From JAFDXJ01 sp038257845 (GTDB lineage: Bacteria > Bacteroidota > Bacteroidia > Chitinophagales > Chitinophagaceae): a stretch of DNA of 64,000 bases. Of the stretch, positions 15,653-23,629 are shown piece after piece. Location of the stretch: positions 62,001 to 126,000 of the forward strand of contig JBBSQL010000004.1 of the NCBI GenBank assembly GCA_038257845.1, written 5' to 3'. Made by a program: the position numbers and the translations under genes. The number at the start of each line of letters is the position of its first letter. Position 1 is the stretch's first letter. Below the pieces are notes generated by a model. That model was given only the letters and a program-made list of their open reading frames with translations. It was not told the DNA's origin and ran no database searches.

Positions 15653-18400
15653 TTAGTCAGGTTCAAAGCCTAACATAAATGTAAATCGGGATACGTCTTT
15701 CAACGACGTATTTGGTCCATACCTGTCGAGGCCTATACCATAATCAAACCCCAGCAGGCCAAACATCGGCAGGAAAAAACGTAAACCAACACCCACAGAA
15801 CGGCGCAACTGGAATGGATTATAATCCTTAAATGAATACCAACCATTGGCTGCTTCAAAGAATGTTAACCCATAGATCGTACTGCTTGCGCTGGTGCTGA
15901 ATGGATAACGCAGTTCCAGGGTATATTTATTAAATAACGTAAAATATTGTGAAGCGCCCTGCTGGTCAGGGTTTATCCTCGGATCAGAATTTTCATATAC
16001 CGGGTAACCTCTTTGTGAAATAATATCGTATCCTAATAATGCATAACTGTTACTCAACCCCGCATCTCCCACCTGGAATCTTTCAAACGGAGAAACGGGT
16101 ACATTTTTATTATAGCGGTCTATGTATCCAAATTTCGCAGCAAACCTCAGCACCGCCTGTTTATCTTTATCCGGGCCTTTAGCTCTGCCAATGGGAACAT
16201 ACCAGTCACCTGTAAAGCGCCATTTATAATATTCCACCCATTTATAGGGTTCCGATGAAGTTTCAAGGCCTTTATCTATTAATGAATAAGGTGGAGTTAA
16301 AGCCAGGCTCAATGAGAAATTGGACCCGGAACGCGGATATATCTGCTGATCCAGTGAATACCTGTTCAGGGTAAATTTCACATTCATATTATTGGAATAG
16401 CCATTATTAAAACCGGGCAAACTGGTTGGGCTGATCAAGTAATTTCTCAACTGGTAGCGGGCAAAACTGAACTGATAGCCAATAGAAAAATAATCATCCG
16501 GCCATTTAAGTTGTTTTTGCAGGCCTACGGAAAAGCCGGTTGTTTTAAAGAATGATGTATCGGCCGCTGTTTTATCATACTGCCCGGTATATGGATTATA
16601 GGCATTTGCAAATTTGGTATTGAAAAAGCTAACAGAAAATGCATTCCTTTTTTTGCCGCCTAACCAGGGTTCTGTAAATGAAATATTGTATGACCTGTAT
16701 GCGCGGCCATTACTTTGAACCCGCAAACTAAGTTTCTGCCCATCCCCGACAGGCAATGGATCCCAGGCCTTTTTATTGAAAATATTCCGGATGGAGAAGT
16801 TGTTGAACGTAATCCCCACTGTCCCCGTAAGGCCAATACCACCACCAAAGCCAGCGCTTAATTCAAGTTGGTCACTTGATTTTTCCACCACGCTCCAGTT
16901 TACATCTACTGTGCCGTTATCTATGTCCGGCACAATGTTCGGGATGATCTTTTCCTGGTCAAAAAATCCCAGGTTGGCGATCTCCCTTTGTGAACGCACC
17001 ACATCAGAACGGCTGAATTTCTCCCCCGGCAGTGTGCGCAATTCCCGCCTGATCACGTGTTCTTTGGTGCGGTCGTTACCACTGATCAGGATATTTTTAA
17101 AAGTAGCTTGTGGCCCTTCTTTGATTCGGATTTCAAAATCAATCGTGTCATTGTAAACGGCTGTTTCAATAGGATCCACAGAGAAAAATAAATAGCCATC
17201 ATCCATATATAAACCGCTGATATCGCCTCCTTCAGGGGCAAGGGATTTACCCAATTTTTTATTTAAAAGATCCGCATTATAAATATCTCCTTTATGAATA
17301 TTTAAAATGGACGCCAATAAAGAATCGGGATATTTTGTTGCGCCGCGCCAGGTAATATTTCCAAAATAATATTTTTGCCCTTCATTCATTTTGATATCAA
17401 TATTCATATTGCCTTTCGTGTTATAATATTGCGTGTCTTTGGCAATATTCGCATCGCGGTAGCCCAATGAATTGTAATAATTAATTACACTATTTTTATC
17501 TTCATCATATTTTGGCGCACTGAATTTTGCATTTGCAAAAAATTTCAACCGGATATAAGGATCCAGCACACGCCTGGTTTTGGAATACGTGAGATAGCCT
17601 TTGTCTTTCAGGTATTGGCTGAATGTATATCTTTTAGGGTCTGCCAGTCCGCCTGCATCATTGGTAGGAAATAAAGTAAGGCGCGACATTTCCTTGGTGC
17701 CTTTCATTTGCTTTTTCAAATCCTGTTCATTCACGGTGTTGTCAATAAAATTGATTTGATTGATCTTAACTTTTATGCCCTTATTGATGCTAAAAGTCAT
17801 GATCTCAGCGTTTTCAGTAGCCGTATCTTTTATTTCTGTGATCTTAGTTGTAACAGTCCGATAGCCCTTTTCAGAATAATATTTCTGAATACCATCCAAT
17901 GCCGTGCGTTTCATACTTTCCGTGATCACGCGGCCAACTACCAAACCAGATTTTGCACGAAGGTCATCTGCATCACTTTTATTTACGCCGCTAAAAATGA
18001 ATTTTGATAAACGCGGCCTTTCGGTTACTGCAATTTCCAGGTAAATATTGTCGCCATCAAGTTTTGTTATATAAATAGAAATATCACTAAAATAATTTTG
18101 CGACCATAATTTAGTGATTGCCCTGGAGAATGCGTCTGTGCCGGGAATGCTGATTTCTTCGCCCACATTTAAGCCGGAAACTGAAATCAATAATGCCTGG
18201 TCAAAAAATTTATTCCCGGTAACAATGATATCTGCGACTTTATATTTATGCGGCGTTGGCTGGTTAAAAATATTTAATAAAGTAGGATCCAATGAAGTGA
18301 CTGGAACTGTATCCCTGCCTGAATTTGGAAACTGCGCGATCGCAGGGCTTAGCGCCAATATACCAATGAAGAAAATAATAGCCCTGAAATAAGATGGCAT
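15653..18400 (-). CDS. bamA: Outer membrane protein assembly factor BamA
   Basis: The core of the outer-membrane protein insertion machine. The signal peptide MPSYFRAIIFFIGILALSPAIAQ is followed by about five POTRA repeats (for example YKVADIIVTGNKFFDQALL and ATFKNILISGNDRTKEHVI) and a C-terminal 16-strand barrel from about residue 510 with the VGVGLRFFLPMFGLLGFDYG region. At 915 residues it is longer than the E. coli protein, normal for Bacteroidota. The frame is open to a GTG at 18442; the ATG at 18400 is preferred because the leader begins there. It lies between uppS and two Skp-like genes. Confidence 0.95.
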   Translation of the reverse strand: MPSYFRAIIFFIGILALSPAIAQFPNSGRDTVPVTSLDPTLLNIFNQPTPHKYKVADIIVTGNKFFDQALLISVSGLNVGEEISIPGTDAFSRAITKLWSQNYFSDISIYITKLDGDNIYLEIAVTERPRLSKFIFSGVNKSDADDLRAKSGLVVGRVITESMKRTALDGIQKYYSEKGYRTVTTKITEIKDTATENAEIMTFSINKGIKVKINQINFIDNTVNEQDLKKQMKGTKEMSRLTLFPTNDAGGLADPKRYTFSQYLKDKGYLTYSKTRRVLDPYIRLKFFANAKFSAPKYDEDKNSVINYYNSLGYRDANIAKDTQYYNTKGNMNIDIKMNEGQKYYFGNITWRGATKYPDSLLASILNIHKGDIYNADLLNKKLGKSLAPEGGDISGLYMDDGYLFFSVDPIETAVYNDTIDFEIRIKEGPQATFKNILISGNDRTKEHVIRRELRTLPGEKFSRSDVVRSQREIANLGFFDQEKIIPNIVPDIDNGTVDVNWSVVEKSSDQLELSAGFGGGIGLTGTVGITFNNFSIRNIFNKKAWDPLPVGDGQKLSLRVQSNGRAYRSYNISFTEPWLGGKKRNAFSVSFFNTKFANAYNPYTGQYDKTAADTSFFKTTGFSVGLQKQLKWPDDYFSIGYQFSFARYQLRNYLISPTSLPGFNNGYSNNMNVKFTLNRYSLDQQIYPRSGSNFSLSLALTPPYSLIDKGLETSSEPYKWVEYYKWRFTGDWYVPIGRAKGPDKDKQAVLRFAAKFGYIDRYNKNVPVSPFERFQVGDAGLSNSYALLGYDIISQRGYPVYENSDPRINPDQQGASQYFTLFNKYTLELRYPFSTSASSTIYGLTFFEAANGWYSFKDYNPFQLRRSVGVGLRFFLPMFGLLGFDYGIGLDRYGPNTSLKDVSRFTFMLGFEPD

Positions 18401-18554
18401 TAATTTTTTATTTGTAGTAAACCCGAATTGTTTTTTTTGCACTTTCTGGCAGTTATTTTATCCCTTTTTTATTGCGATAGGGCGGCAAATTAACGGGAAT
18501 AATCAGAATTGTTTCAAAACTGTTTGTTAAATCAGAATTGTTTGCAAATGAGCA

Positions 18555-19316
18555 CTATAAAGAAGCGTGTTCGGAGTGCACCTGCTCACTGATCTTTCCA
18601 AATCTGCGTTCGCGTTGCTGGTAATCAATGATGGCCAGTTGAAGGTCTGCTTTCCTGAAATCAGGCCAGCGTGTTTGTGTAAAATATAATTCTGAATAGG
18701 CGAGCTGGTAAAGCATAAAATTACTGATGCGAAATTCACCACTTGTACGAATCATCAGTTCCGGATCGGGAAAATCTTTTGTACTGAGATAATTTTGTAA
18801 GGTTTCGTCAGTAATATTTTTCGGTAGAATTTTCCCGGCCACGGCATCTTCCGCAATTTTTTGAACCGCCTCGCGGATTTCCCAGCGGCTGCTATAGCTG
18901 AGTGCCATGATCAAATTCAGCCCCGTATTGCCGGAAGTTTCCAGCAAGGCTTCCTGCAATTCACTATAGGCATTGGCGGGAAGCATTTTTGTATCGCCAA
19001 TCACATGCAGGCGGATATTATTTTTATTCAACACCGGCACTTCTGCTTTGATCGTATCCACCAATAATTCCATCAGGCCGGAAACCTCGTCTTCAGGGCG
19101 GTCCCAGTTCTCTGTACTGAATGCATAGAGTGTGAGGTACTGAATACCGAGTTCTGCCGCGCCTTCCACTACATTGCGCACAGATTCTACGCCATGGTAA
19201 TGGCCGAATAATCGATCGTGCCCTCTTTCAGTTGCCCACCTGCCATTACCATCCATGATGATGGCGATATGTTTTGGTAAACGGGTAAGATCAATTTTAT
19301 TGCTCGGTTCCTGCAT
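18555..19316 (-). CDS. uppS: Undecaprenyl diphosphate synthase (isoprenyl transferase)
   Basis: Builds the C55 lipid carrier for cell-wall and LPS synthesis. The 253 residues contain HIAIIMDGNGRWA with catalytic Asp22, GHYHGVESVR, TLYAFSTENWDRP and the C-terminal ELMIRTSGEFRISNFMLYQ with SELYFT. All are cis-prenyltransferase signatures. It is the first gene of the uppS-bamA-ompH-ompH set; 154 bases separate it from bamA. Confidence 0.96.
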   Translation of the reverse strand: MQEPSNKIDLTRLPKHIAIIMDGNGRWATERGHDRLFGHYHGVESVRNVVEGAAELGIQYLTLYAFSTENWDRPEDEVSGLMELLVDTIKAEVPVLNKNNIRLHVIGDTKMLPANAYSELQEALLETSGNTGLNLIMALSYSSRWEIREAVQKIAEDAVAGKILPKNITDETLQNYLSTKDFPDPELMIRTSGEFRISNFMLYQLAYSELYFTQTRWPDFRKADLQLAIIDYQQRERRFGKISEQVHSEHASL

Positions 19317-19890
19317 AAAAATGCTGTTGAAAAAAAGTAAAGTTAGTAAAATTGAAATTTAATGAAGTGGGAAATAAGAATTTAGGAATTACGATTTAAG
19401 ATTTAAGATTTTTTTATAGTACAAAATATGAAAATGAATTTCCCATTATTCATTTTTCATTTAGGTAGAATTAATTAAAATTGATCCAGAAAATAAAATC
19501 CCGAATCGAAATCAAAATATCTTAAATCACCACATCCTAAATTTATATAAAAAAACAACCCATTCCTATTTATTGTTTCCAACAAATAAAAATGAGTTAT
19601 AAAAAATTCAAATTATAAAAGAGAATATAAAATCCCAAATCGAATCAACCCCAAACCCCAAACCCAAAACAATAAACTATTCTTTCAACTCCGGCTTCGA
19701 CTGGCTTCGGCTTCGCTCAGCCAGCAGCTCAGCCGGCATTATTTTCATCTTTAGTGTGCCGCGATCACTATGAGCGCGGCTGAATCAACTGTCAATATTC
19801 ACAATAAAACATTTCTTGTAATTCCATTCCCAAAAAAAATTCCGGCTAATTTATTTTTGAACCTTATTTTTGCATTACTAAACTCAGCAC
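19317..19890. other. Non-coding stretch of 574 bases
   Basis: Between uppS and the small membrane peptide no credible gene is present. The left part (19370-19680) is very A/T-rich with degenerate direct repeats such as ACGATTTAAGATTTAAGATT and ATCTTAAATCACCACATCCT, and runs like CCCCAAACCCCAAACCC. The right part holds two GC-rich hairpins (see the repeat at 19691) and a promoter-like box at 19865-19872. An open frame at 19770-19976 has no homology I recognise and overlaps the peptide gene. Confidence 0.6.
19691..19780. repeat. Nested GC-rich hairpins
   Basis: Nested inverted repeats CCGGCT...CTGGCT...AGCCAG...AGCCGG at 19691-19736, then a second hairpin GCCGCG / CGCGGC with an 11-base loop at 19758-19780. 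The first contains TTCGACTGGCTTCGGCTTCG, related to the patch at 3849-3890. GC content is far above the flanks. It looks like members of a dispersed intergenic repeat family. Confidence 0.6.
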
Positions 19891-20043
19891 ATGGAAGCAA
19901 GAAGTTCAACCCTCAAATACTGGATCTATTTCTTTATCTGGTTAGCTATCATTATTTCACTCTTTATTTTCTATAGGCAGTTCTTCTGGATCGCGCTTCC
20001 GGGGGTATGCACTTACTTTGCACTGGCCATGGATATTTTTTAA
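19891..20043 (+). CDS. Small membrane peptide, 50 aa, unknown function
   Basis: The ATG at 19891 opens MEARSSTLKYWIYFFIWLAI, continuing with a hydrophobic segment, a short FYRQF turn and a second hydrophobic stretch to a TAA at 20043. This suggests two short membrane helices in a hairpin with a positively charged turn. A TATTTTTG box at 19865-19872, which fits TAnnTTTG, stands 18 bases before the start. There is no family I recognise. The isolated position, promoter-like box and coherent hydrophobic pattern support a real gene; the small size keeps this provisional. Confidence 0.5.
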   Translation: MEARSSTLKYWIYFFIWLAIIISLFIFYRQFFWIALPGVCTYFALAMDIF

Positions 20044-20193
20044 AAAAAGAGCTTACTTCTTTATGTTTTCTAAAGAAATAACCCACGCTTATACGCCAGC
20101 TTTTTTACAATTTTAATTTTACAATAAGTATTTATAAGTTAGAGTGACAAAAGCATCCAGGCGCTTTTGGATTGTTGTAAAAAAACATCTAGT

Positions 20194-20667
20194 TTAATTA
20201 CAAACTTTATCCGCGCAACAGCTACTGGCAAAGGCTTCTGGCTTTGCCTTGAAGGCAAAACCCATTCCTAAAATGTAACCCATAGCTTCTTTTAAAGCAT
20301 CATTGCTTTTAAATTGTGGGTTGGTATTGATATCCGCATGCACTTCCATTTCCACATCATACTGTATAAAAAGATTGCAGAGTTCATACGCTATTTCAAT
20401 GCTTTTGGCTACTTCCATCAGCATCCTTTCCTTGATATGAAAATTGTGTTTTACGCGGTCATTATAAATATACATAAAGCCGCCATTGTGTTCGCGCAGG
20501 AAAACGATCACCGTGGCAAATTCTGTTTCAATGCCTTTTACCTGGCTATCGGTGCCAATACAAACTTTCAGTTTCGTATTATTTGCGTGCTCTCTTTTGA
20601 TCACTTCTTCCACTGCATCTTTGATGGGCTGCGCAATGGGTTCGCCATTAAATTTTCTCCAGTTCAT
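20194..20667 (-). CDS. YkuK-family RNase H-like protein
   Basis: A 157-residue soluble protein with the RNase H-like core KVCIGTDSQVKG and EVHADINTNPQFKSNDALKEA, as in B. subtilis YkuK (DUF458). Asp in GTDSQ and in HADIN could be acidic active-site residues. The C-terminus AFASSCCADKVCN has three cysteines and may bind metal. The cellular role of the family is unknown. It is monocistronic in this context, with 103 bases to the next gene upstream. Confidence 0.85.
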   Translation of the reverse strand: MNWRKFNGEPIAQPIKDAVEEVIKREHANNTKLKVCIGTDSQVKGIETEFATVIVFLREHNGGFMYIYNDRVKHNFHIKERMLMEVAKSIEIAYELCNLFIQYDVEMEVHADINTNPQFKSNDALKEAMGYILGMGFAFKAKPEAFASSCCADKVCN

Positions 20668-20770
20668 AGCATAAAAGTTTATGTACTTTACATAGGTCTT
20701 TTAAATAAACCGGTTAAAAAATTATTAACAACTCTGCAAAAGCAAATATCATTCGGCGTTTAAATTCATT

Positions 20771-21142
20771 TTAGTATTGGCCGGTGCTCAACAAAACCAG
20801 CGTGCAGGCTTCCAGGTTTTCAATACCTTTTTCGGCTGAAAGCCTTTCTAATTCAGGGTTTTCAGTGCCGGGATTATAAATAATCCGTTTGGGATGAAGT
20901 GACAAAATATATTCGTAAAAAGGTTTTTGATTTTGTGGATTCAGGTATAAAGTCACCGTGTCCACATCATTCATTTCAGGCATGCCGGTTTGTATAGGAA
21001 CACCCTTTATATCACCTTCTTTTTTACCAATGGCAATGATTGAATGACCTGCAGAGGTAAGCCTGTTTACCGCTAGGTAGCTATACCTTGAAGGATTCTC
21101 TGATGCGCCAAGGACAACTGTTTTTTTATTTGAACTTTTCAT
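20771..21142 (-). CDS. CoA-binding domain protein (COG1832 type)
   Basis: A 123-residue single Rossmann domain. TVVLGASENPSRYSYLAVNRL is the nucleotide-binding strand-loop-helix, followed by DVDTVTLYLNPQ, RIIYNPGTENPEL and a C-terminal strand with EACTLVLLSTGQY. The Asn-Pro-Gly-Thr-Glu motif marks stand-alone CoA-binding proteins. Binding of CoA is known only for relatives; the physiological role is unknown. No membrane segment is seen. Confidence 0.88.
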   Translation of the reverse strand: MKSSNKKTVVLGASENPSRYSYLAVNRLTSAGHSIIAIGKKEGDIKGVPIQTGMPEMNDVDTVTLYLNPQNQKPFYEYILSLHPKRIIYNPGTENPELERLSAEKGIENLEACTLVLLSTGQY

Positions 21143-21278
21143 ACGGTTTAAAGATAATCATTTTACCTGCCAGATAACACCTTAAAAAATGAGAAATTTT
21201 ATTAAGTTTTGAAAAAAAAATTTTACACTATCAAACTTTTTTCTAACTTTCCAATTCATTCATAAAACACACTTTCCC

Positions 21279-21827
21279 ATGGCAAAGTCAACAAAAAAAA
21301 AGGCTCCAACAAAAACCAAAACAGTCCCCAAAAAAACAGCCCCTAAAAAGGCAATAAAGAAATCCGCAGGTAAAAAATCTGCCGCTAAGAATTCAACTTC
21401 TAAAAAAGCTGCGCCTAAAAAAATAATCAAGAAGGTGGCAGCGAAAAAAGCAGCTCCTAAAAAGACTGTAAAAAAAGCCACAGTTAAAAAAGCGGCTCCA
21501 AAAAAAGCAATGAAGAAAGCTTCTCCAAAGAAAGCTGCTTTAAAAAAGGTGATCAAAAAAGTAGCAGTGAAAAAAGCAGTGAAAAAAGCTGCACCTAAAA
21601 AAGCGATGAAGAAAGCTGCGCCAAAGAAAGCGATGCCTAAAAAAGTTGCGACCAAAAAAGCAATCAAAAAAATTGCCCCAAAAAAGGCAATGAAAAAAGC
21701 TGCGCCTAAAAAAGCGACTCCAATGCCTGCGCCTGAAATGCCAAAGACGCCGGTAGTAGAACATATTCCACCAATGCCTGAACCAAACGCTTCAGAATCT
21801 GCACCGGGCAGTGGCATTAGCGAATAA
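21279..21827 (+). CDS. Histone H1-like lysine/alanine-repeat protein, 182 aa
   Basis: Residues 1 to about 150 are repeats of the type KKAAPKKAMKK, giving an extremely basic, disordered protein like histone H1 tails and bacterial AlgP/Hc1-type proteins. The last 30 residues switch to a Pro/Glu/Ser-rich acidic tail (PAPEMPKTPVVEHIPPMPEP). DNA binding and compaction are likely but unproven. Near-identical DNA units mean copy number may vary between strains. An imperfect terminator follows. The opposite strand is also open along its whole length, a by-product of the repeat composition. Confidence 0.8.
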   Translation: MAKSTKKKAPTKTKTVPKKTAPKKAIKKSAGKKSAAKNSTSKKAAPKKIIKKVAAKKAAPKKTVKKATVKKAAPKKAMKKASPKKAALKKVIKKVAVKKAVKKAAPKKAMKKAAPKKAMPKKVATKKAIKKIAPKKAMKKAAPKKATPMPAPEMPKTPVVEHIPPMPEPNASESAPGSGISE

Positions 21828-21845
21828 GGATGAATTTATTTTCAT

Positions 21846-21878
21846 AAAAAAAGGCCTGCAATTTTGCAAGCTTTTTTT
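21846..21878. terminator. Imperfect bidirectional terminator
   Basis: An A7 run, GGCCTGCAA / TTGCAAGC stem with one bulge and one mismatch, and a T7 run, placed between the convergent ends of the KAAPKK gene and the E2 gene. Confidence 0.6.
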
Positions 21879-21895
21879 ATTTTTATAAATAAATT

Positions 21896-23581
21896 TTACC
21901 ATACCAATCCCAAAGGCTCTTCCAGTAAGGATTTCAGCGTTTGCAAAAATGCAGCGCCGGTAGCCCCATCTACCACGCGATGGTCGCAACTCAAAGTTAC
22001 TTTCATTATTTTCCCTGGTACAATTGCGCCATTTTTTACAACAGGCATATCTGCAATTCCACCCACAGCAAGGATACATGCATCCGGCGGATTGATGATC
22101 GCCGTAAATTCATCTATGCCAAACATACCCAAATTTGAAATAGTGAATGTGCTGCCTTCCCAATCTTTTGGTTGTAGTTTTTTGTCCCTGGCTTTTTGTG
22201 CAAAATCTTTTACTTCTGTGGAAATATCTGTGAGCGCTTTTATATCTGCAAAACGTATCACAGGCACTAGCAATCCTTCTTCCACAGCAACTGCAACACC
22301 AATATGTATATGATGATTATATCTGATTGTATCACCGAGCCAGCTACTATTCACTTTGGGATTTTTACGAAGTGCAATGGCGCATGCTTTTAAAATGATG
22401 TCATTAAAACTCACTTTCGTATTGTTCAATTCATTCAGCTTAGTTCTTGCAGAAGCAATGGCATCCATATTGATTTGCATCGTGAGGTAAAAATGCGGCG
22501 CACTGAATTTACTTTCACCCAAACGCTTTGCAATGATGCCGCGCATTTGCGAAACTGGTACATCTTCAAAACTTTCTGCACCTGTTTGCATGGTTTGGTT
22601 TCCTGCGTGGCTTACAGCTTTTTCAGTTGTTATAGTTTCAGGAATTTTGTAATGATCAATATCCGATTTTACAATGCGGCCACTATCGCCGCTGCCTTTT
22701 ACTTGTGCGATATCAATACCTTTTTCTTCGGCCATTTTCTTTGCAAGCGGTGAAATAAATATCCTTCCATCTCCGCCGGCATCCTGCGAATGCTCAGCAT
22801 TTTTTGGAGCAGGAACTTCTACATTTTGCCCAGGGTTTTCCGGAGCCGTTTTATTTTCTGCTACGGCTTGATTACTTGTTTCATTTTTCACTGAAGCAAT
22901 AGCCGCATCCACATCAAAACCTTCTGCACCGATAATGCAAAGAAGGCTATTGACTGCAATTTTTTCTCCCGCTACGGCACCCTGGTACAACAATTTTCCT
23001 TCTTTATAACTTTCCAGTTCCATAGTGGCTTTATCCGTTTCAATGTCAGCCAGTAAATCTCCTTTTTTTACATCATCTCCAACGTTCTTATGCCAGGCGG
23101 AGATCACGCCTTCCGTCATCGTATCACTTAAACGCGGCATTAAAACGATTTCTTCCAAGACAGCCGCTGTGCCTGCATTCGCAGAGCTTGCTATTACTTC
23201 TTTTTCAGTTTCAGGCGAATCTTTTCTTGGAGGCGCATCTTCTTTTTTATCAGCAGTTTTTTCAACTTCTTTTTCCTCTGGCGCTGCAGGTTCTTCTTTT
23301 TTTACGCCGGCATTTTTTTCCAGGATCTTACTGATGTCTTCCCCTTTTTTACCTATAATCGCAAGTAAGTCATTCACTTGAATCTTGCTTCCTTTTTCAC
23401 CACCGGCAAATAATAAAGTTCCTTCCTTATAACTTTCCAGGTCCATCGTTGCTTTATCCGTTTCTATCTCTGCCAGCAGGTCGCCTTTTTTTACATCGTC
23501 ACCAACTTTTTTATGCCAGGCTGCGATCACACCTTCAGTCATTGTATCACTTAAACGCGGCATTAATATTTCTTCAGCCAT
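21896..23581 (-). CDS. Pyruvate dehydrogenase E2, dihydrolipoamide acetyltransferase
   Basis: Transfers acetyl groups from E1 to CoA via lipoyl arms. Two N-terminal lipoyl domains each carry ETDKATM with target lysines Lys43 and Lys184, joined by Glu/Lys/Ala-rich linkers. The peripheral-subunit-binding domain is ISPLAKKMAEEKGIDIAQV...SGRIVKSDI. The catalytic domain ends with SCDHRVVDGATGAAFL, containing the active His. The 561 residues and double lipoyl arrangement fit the pyruvate complex. Its E1 is not adjacent; the fused E1 at 3914 is a possible but unproven partner. Confidence 0.94.
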   Translation of the reverse strand: MAEEILMPRLSDTMTEGVIAAWHKKVGDDVKKGDLLAEIETDKATMDLESYKEGTLLFAGGEKGSKIQVNDLLAIIGKKGEDISKILEKNAGVKKEEPAAPEEKEVEKTADKKEDAPPRKDSPETEKEVIASSANAGTAAVLEEIVLMPRLSDTMTEGVISAWHKNVGDDVKKGDLLADIETDKATMELESYKEGKLLYQGAVAGEKIAVNSLLCIIGAEGFDVDAAIASVKNETSNQAVAENKTAPENPGQNVEVPAPKNAEHSQDAGGDGRIFISPLAKKMAEEKGIDIAQVKGSGDSGRIVKSDIDHYKIPETITTEKAVSHAGNQTMQTGAESFEDVPVSQMRGIIAKRLGESKFSAPHFYLTMQINMDAIASARTKLNELNNTKVSFNDIILKACAIALRKNPKVNSSWLGDTIRYNHHIHIGVAVAVEEGLLVPVIRFADIKALTDISTEVKDFAQKARDKKLQPKDWEGSTFTISNLGMFGIDEFTAIINPPDACILAVGGIADMPVVKNGAIVPGKIMKVTLSCDHRVVDGATGAAFLQTLKSLLEEPLGLVW

Positions 23582-23629
23582 GTAAATATTTTTTTATTGT
23601 TTGTAAAAATTCAACACATCTATTATTTT

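Noticed and set aside
19770..19976. A 68-codon frame in the uppS-YkuK spacer
   Set aside because: It overlaps hairpins, a promoter-like box and the better-supported 50-residue peptide gene in another frame, and has no recognisable features.
21260..21817. A 185-codon open frame antisense to the KAAPKK gene
   Set aside because: It is a mirror of AAA and GCN codons (Phe/Ala/Ile-rich), has no independent start context and no domain.
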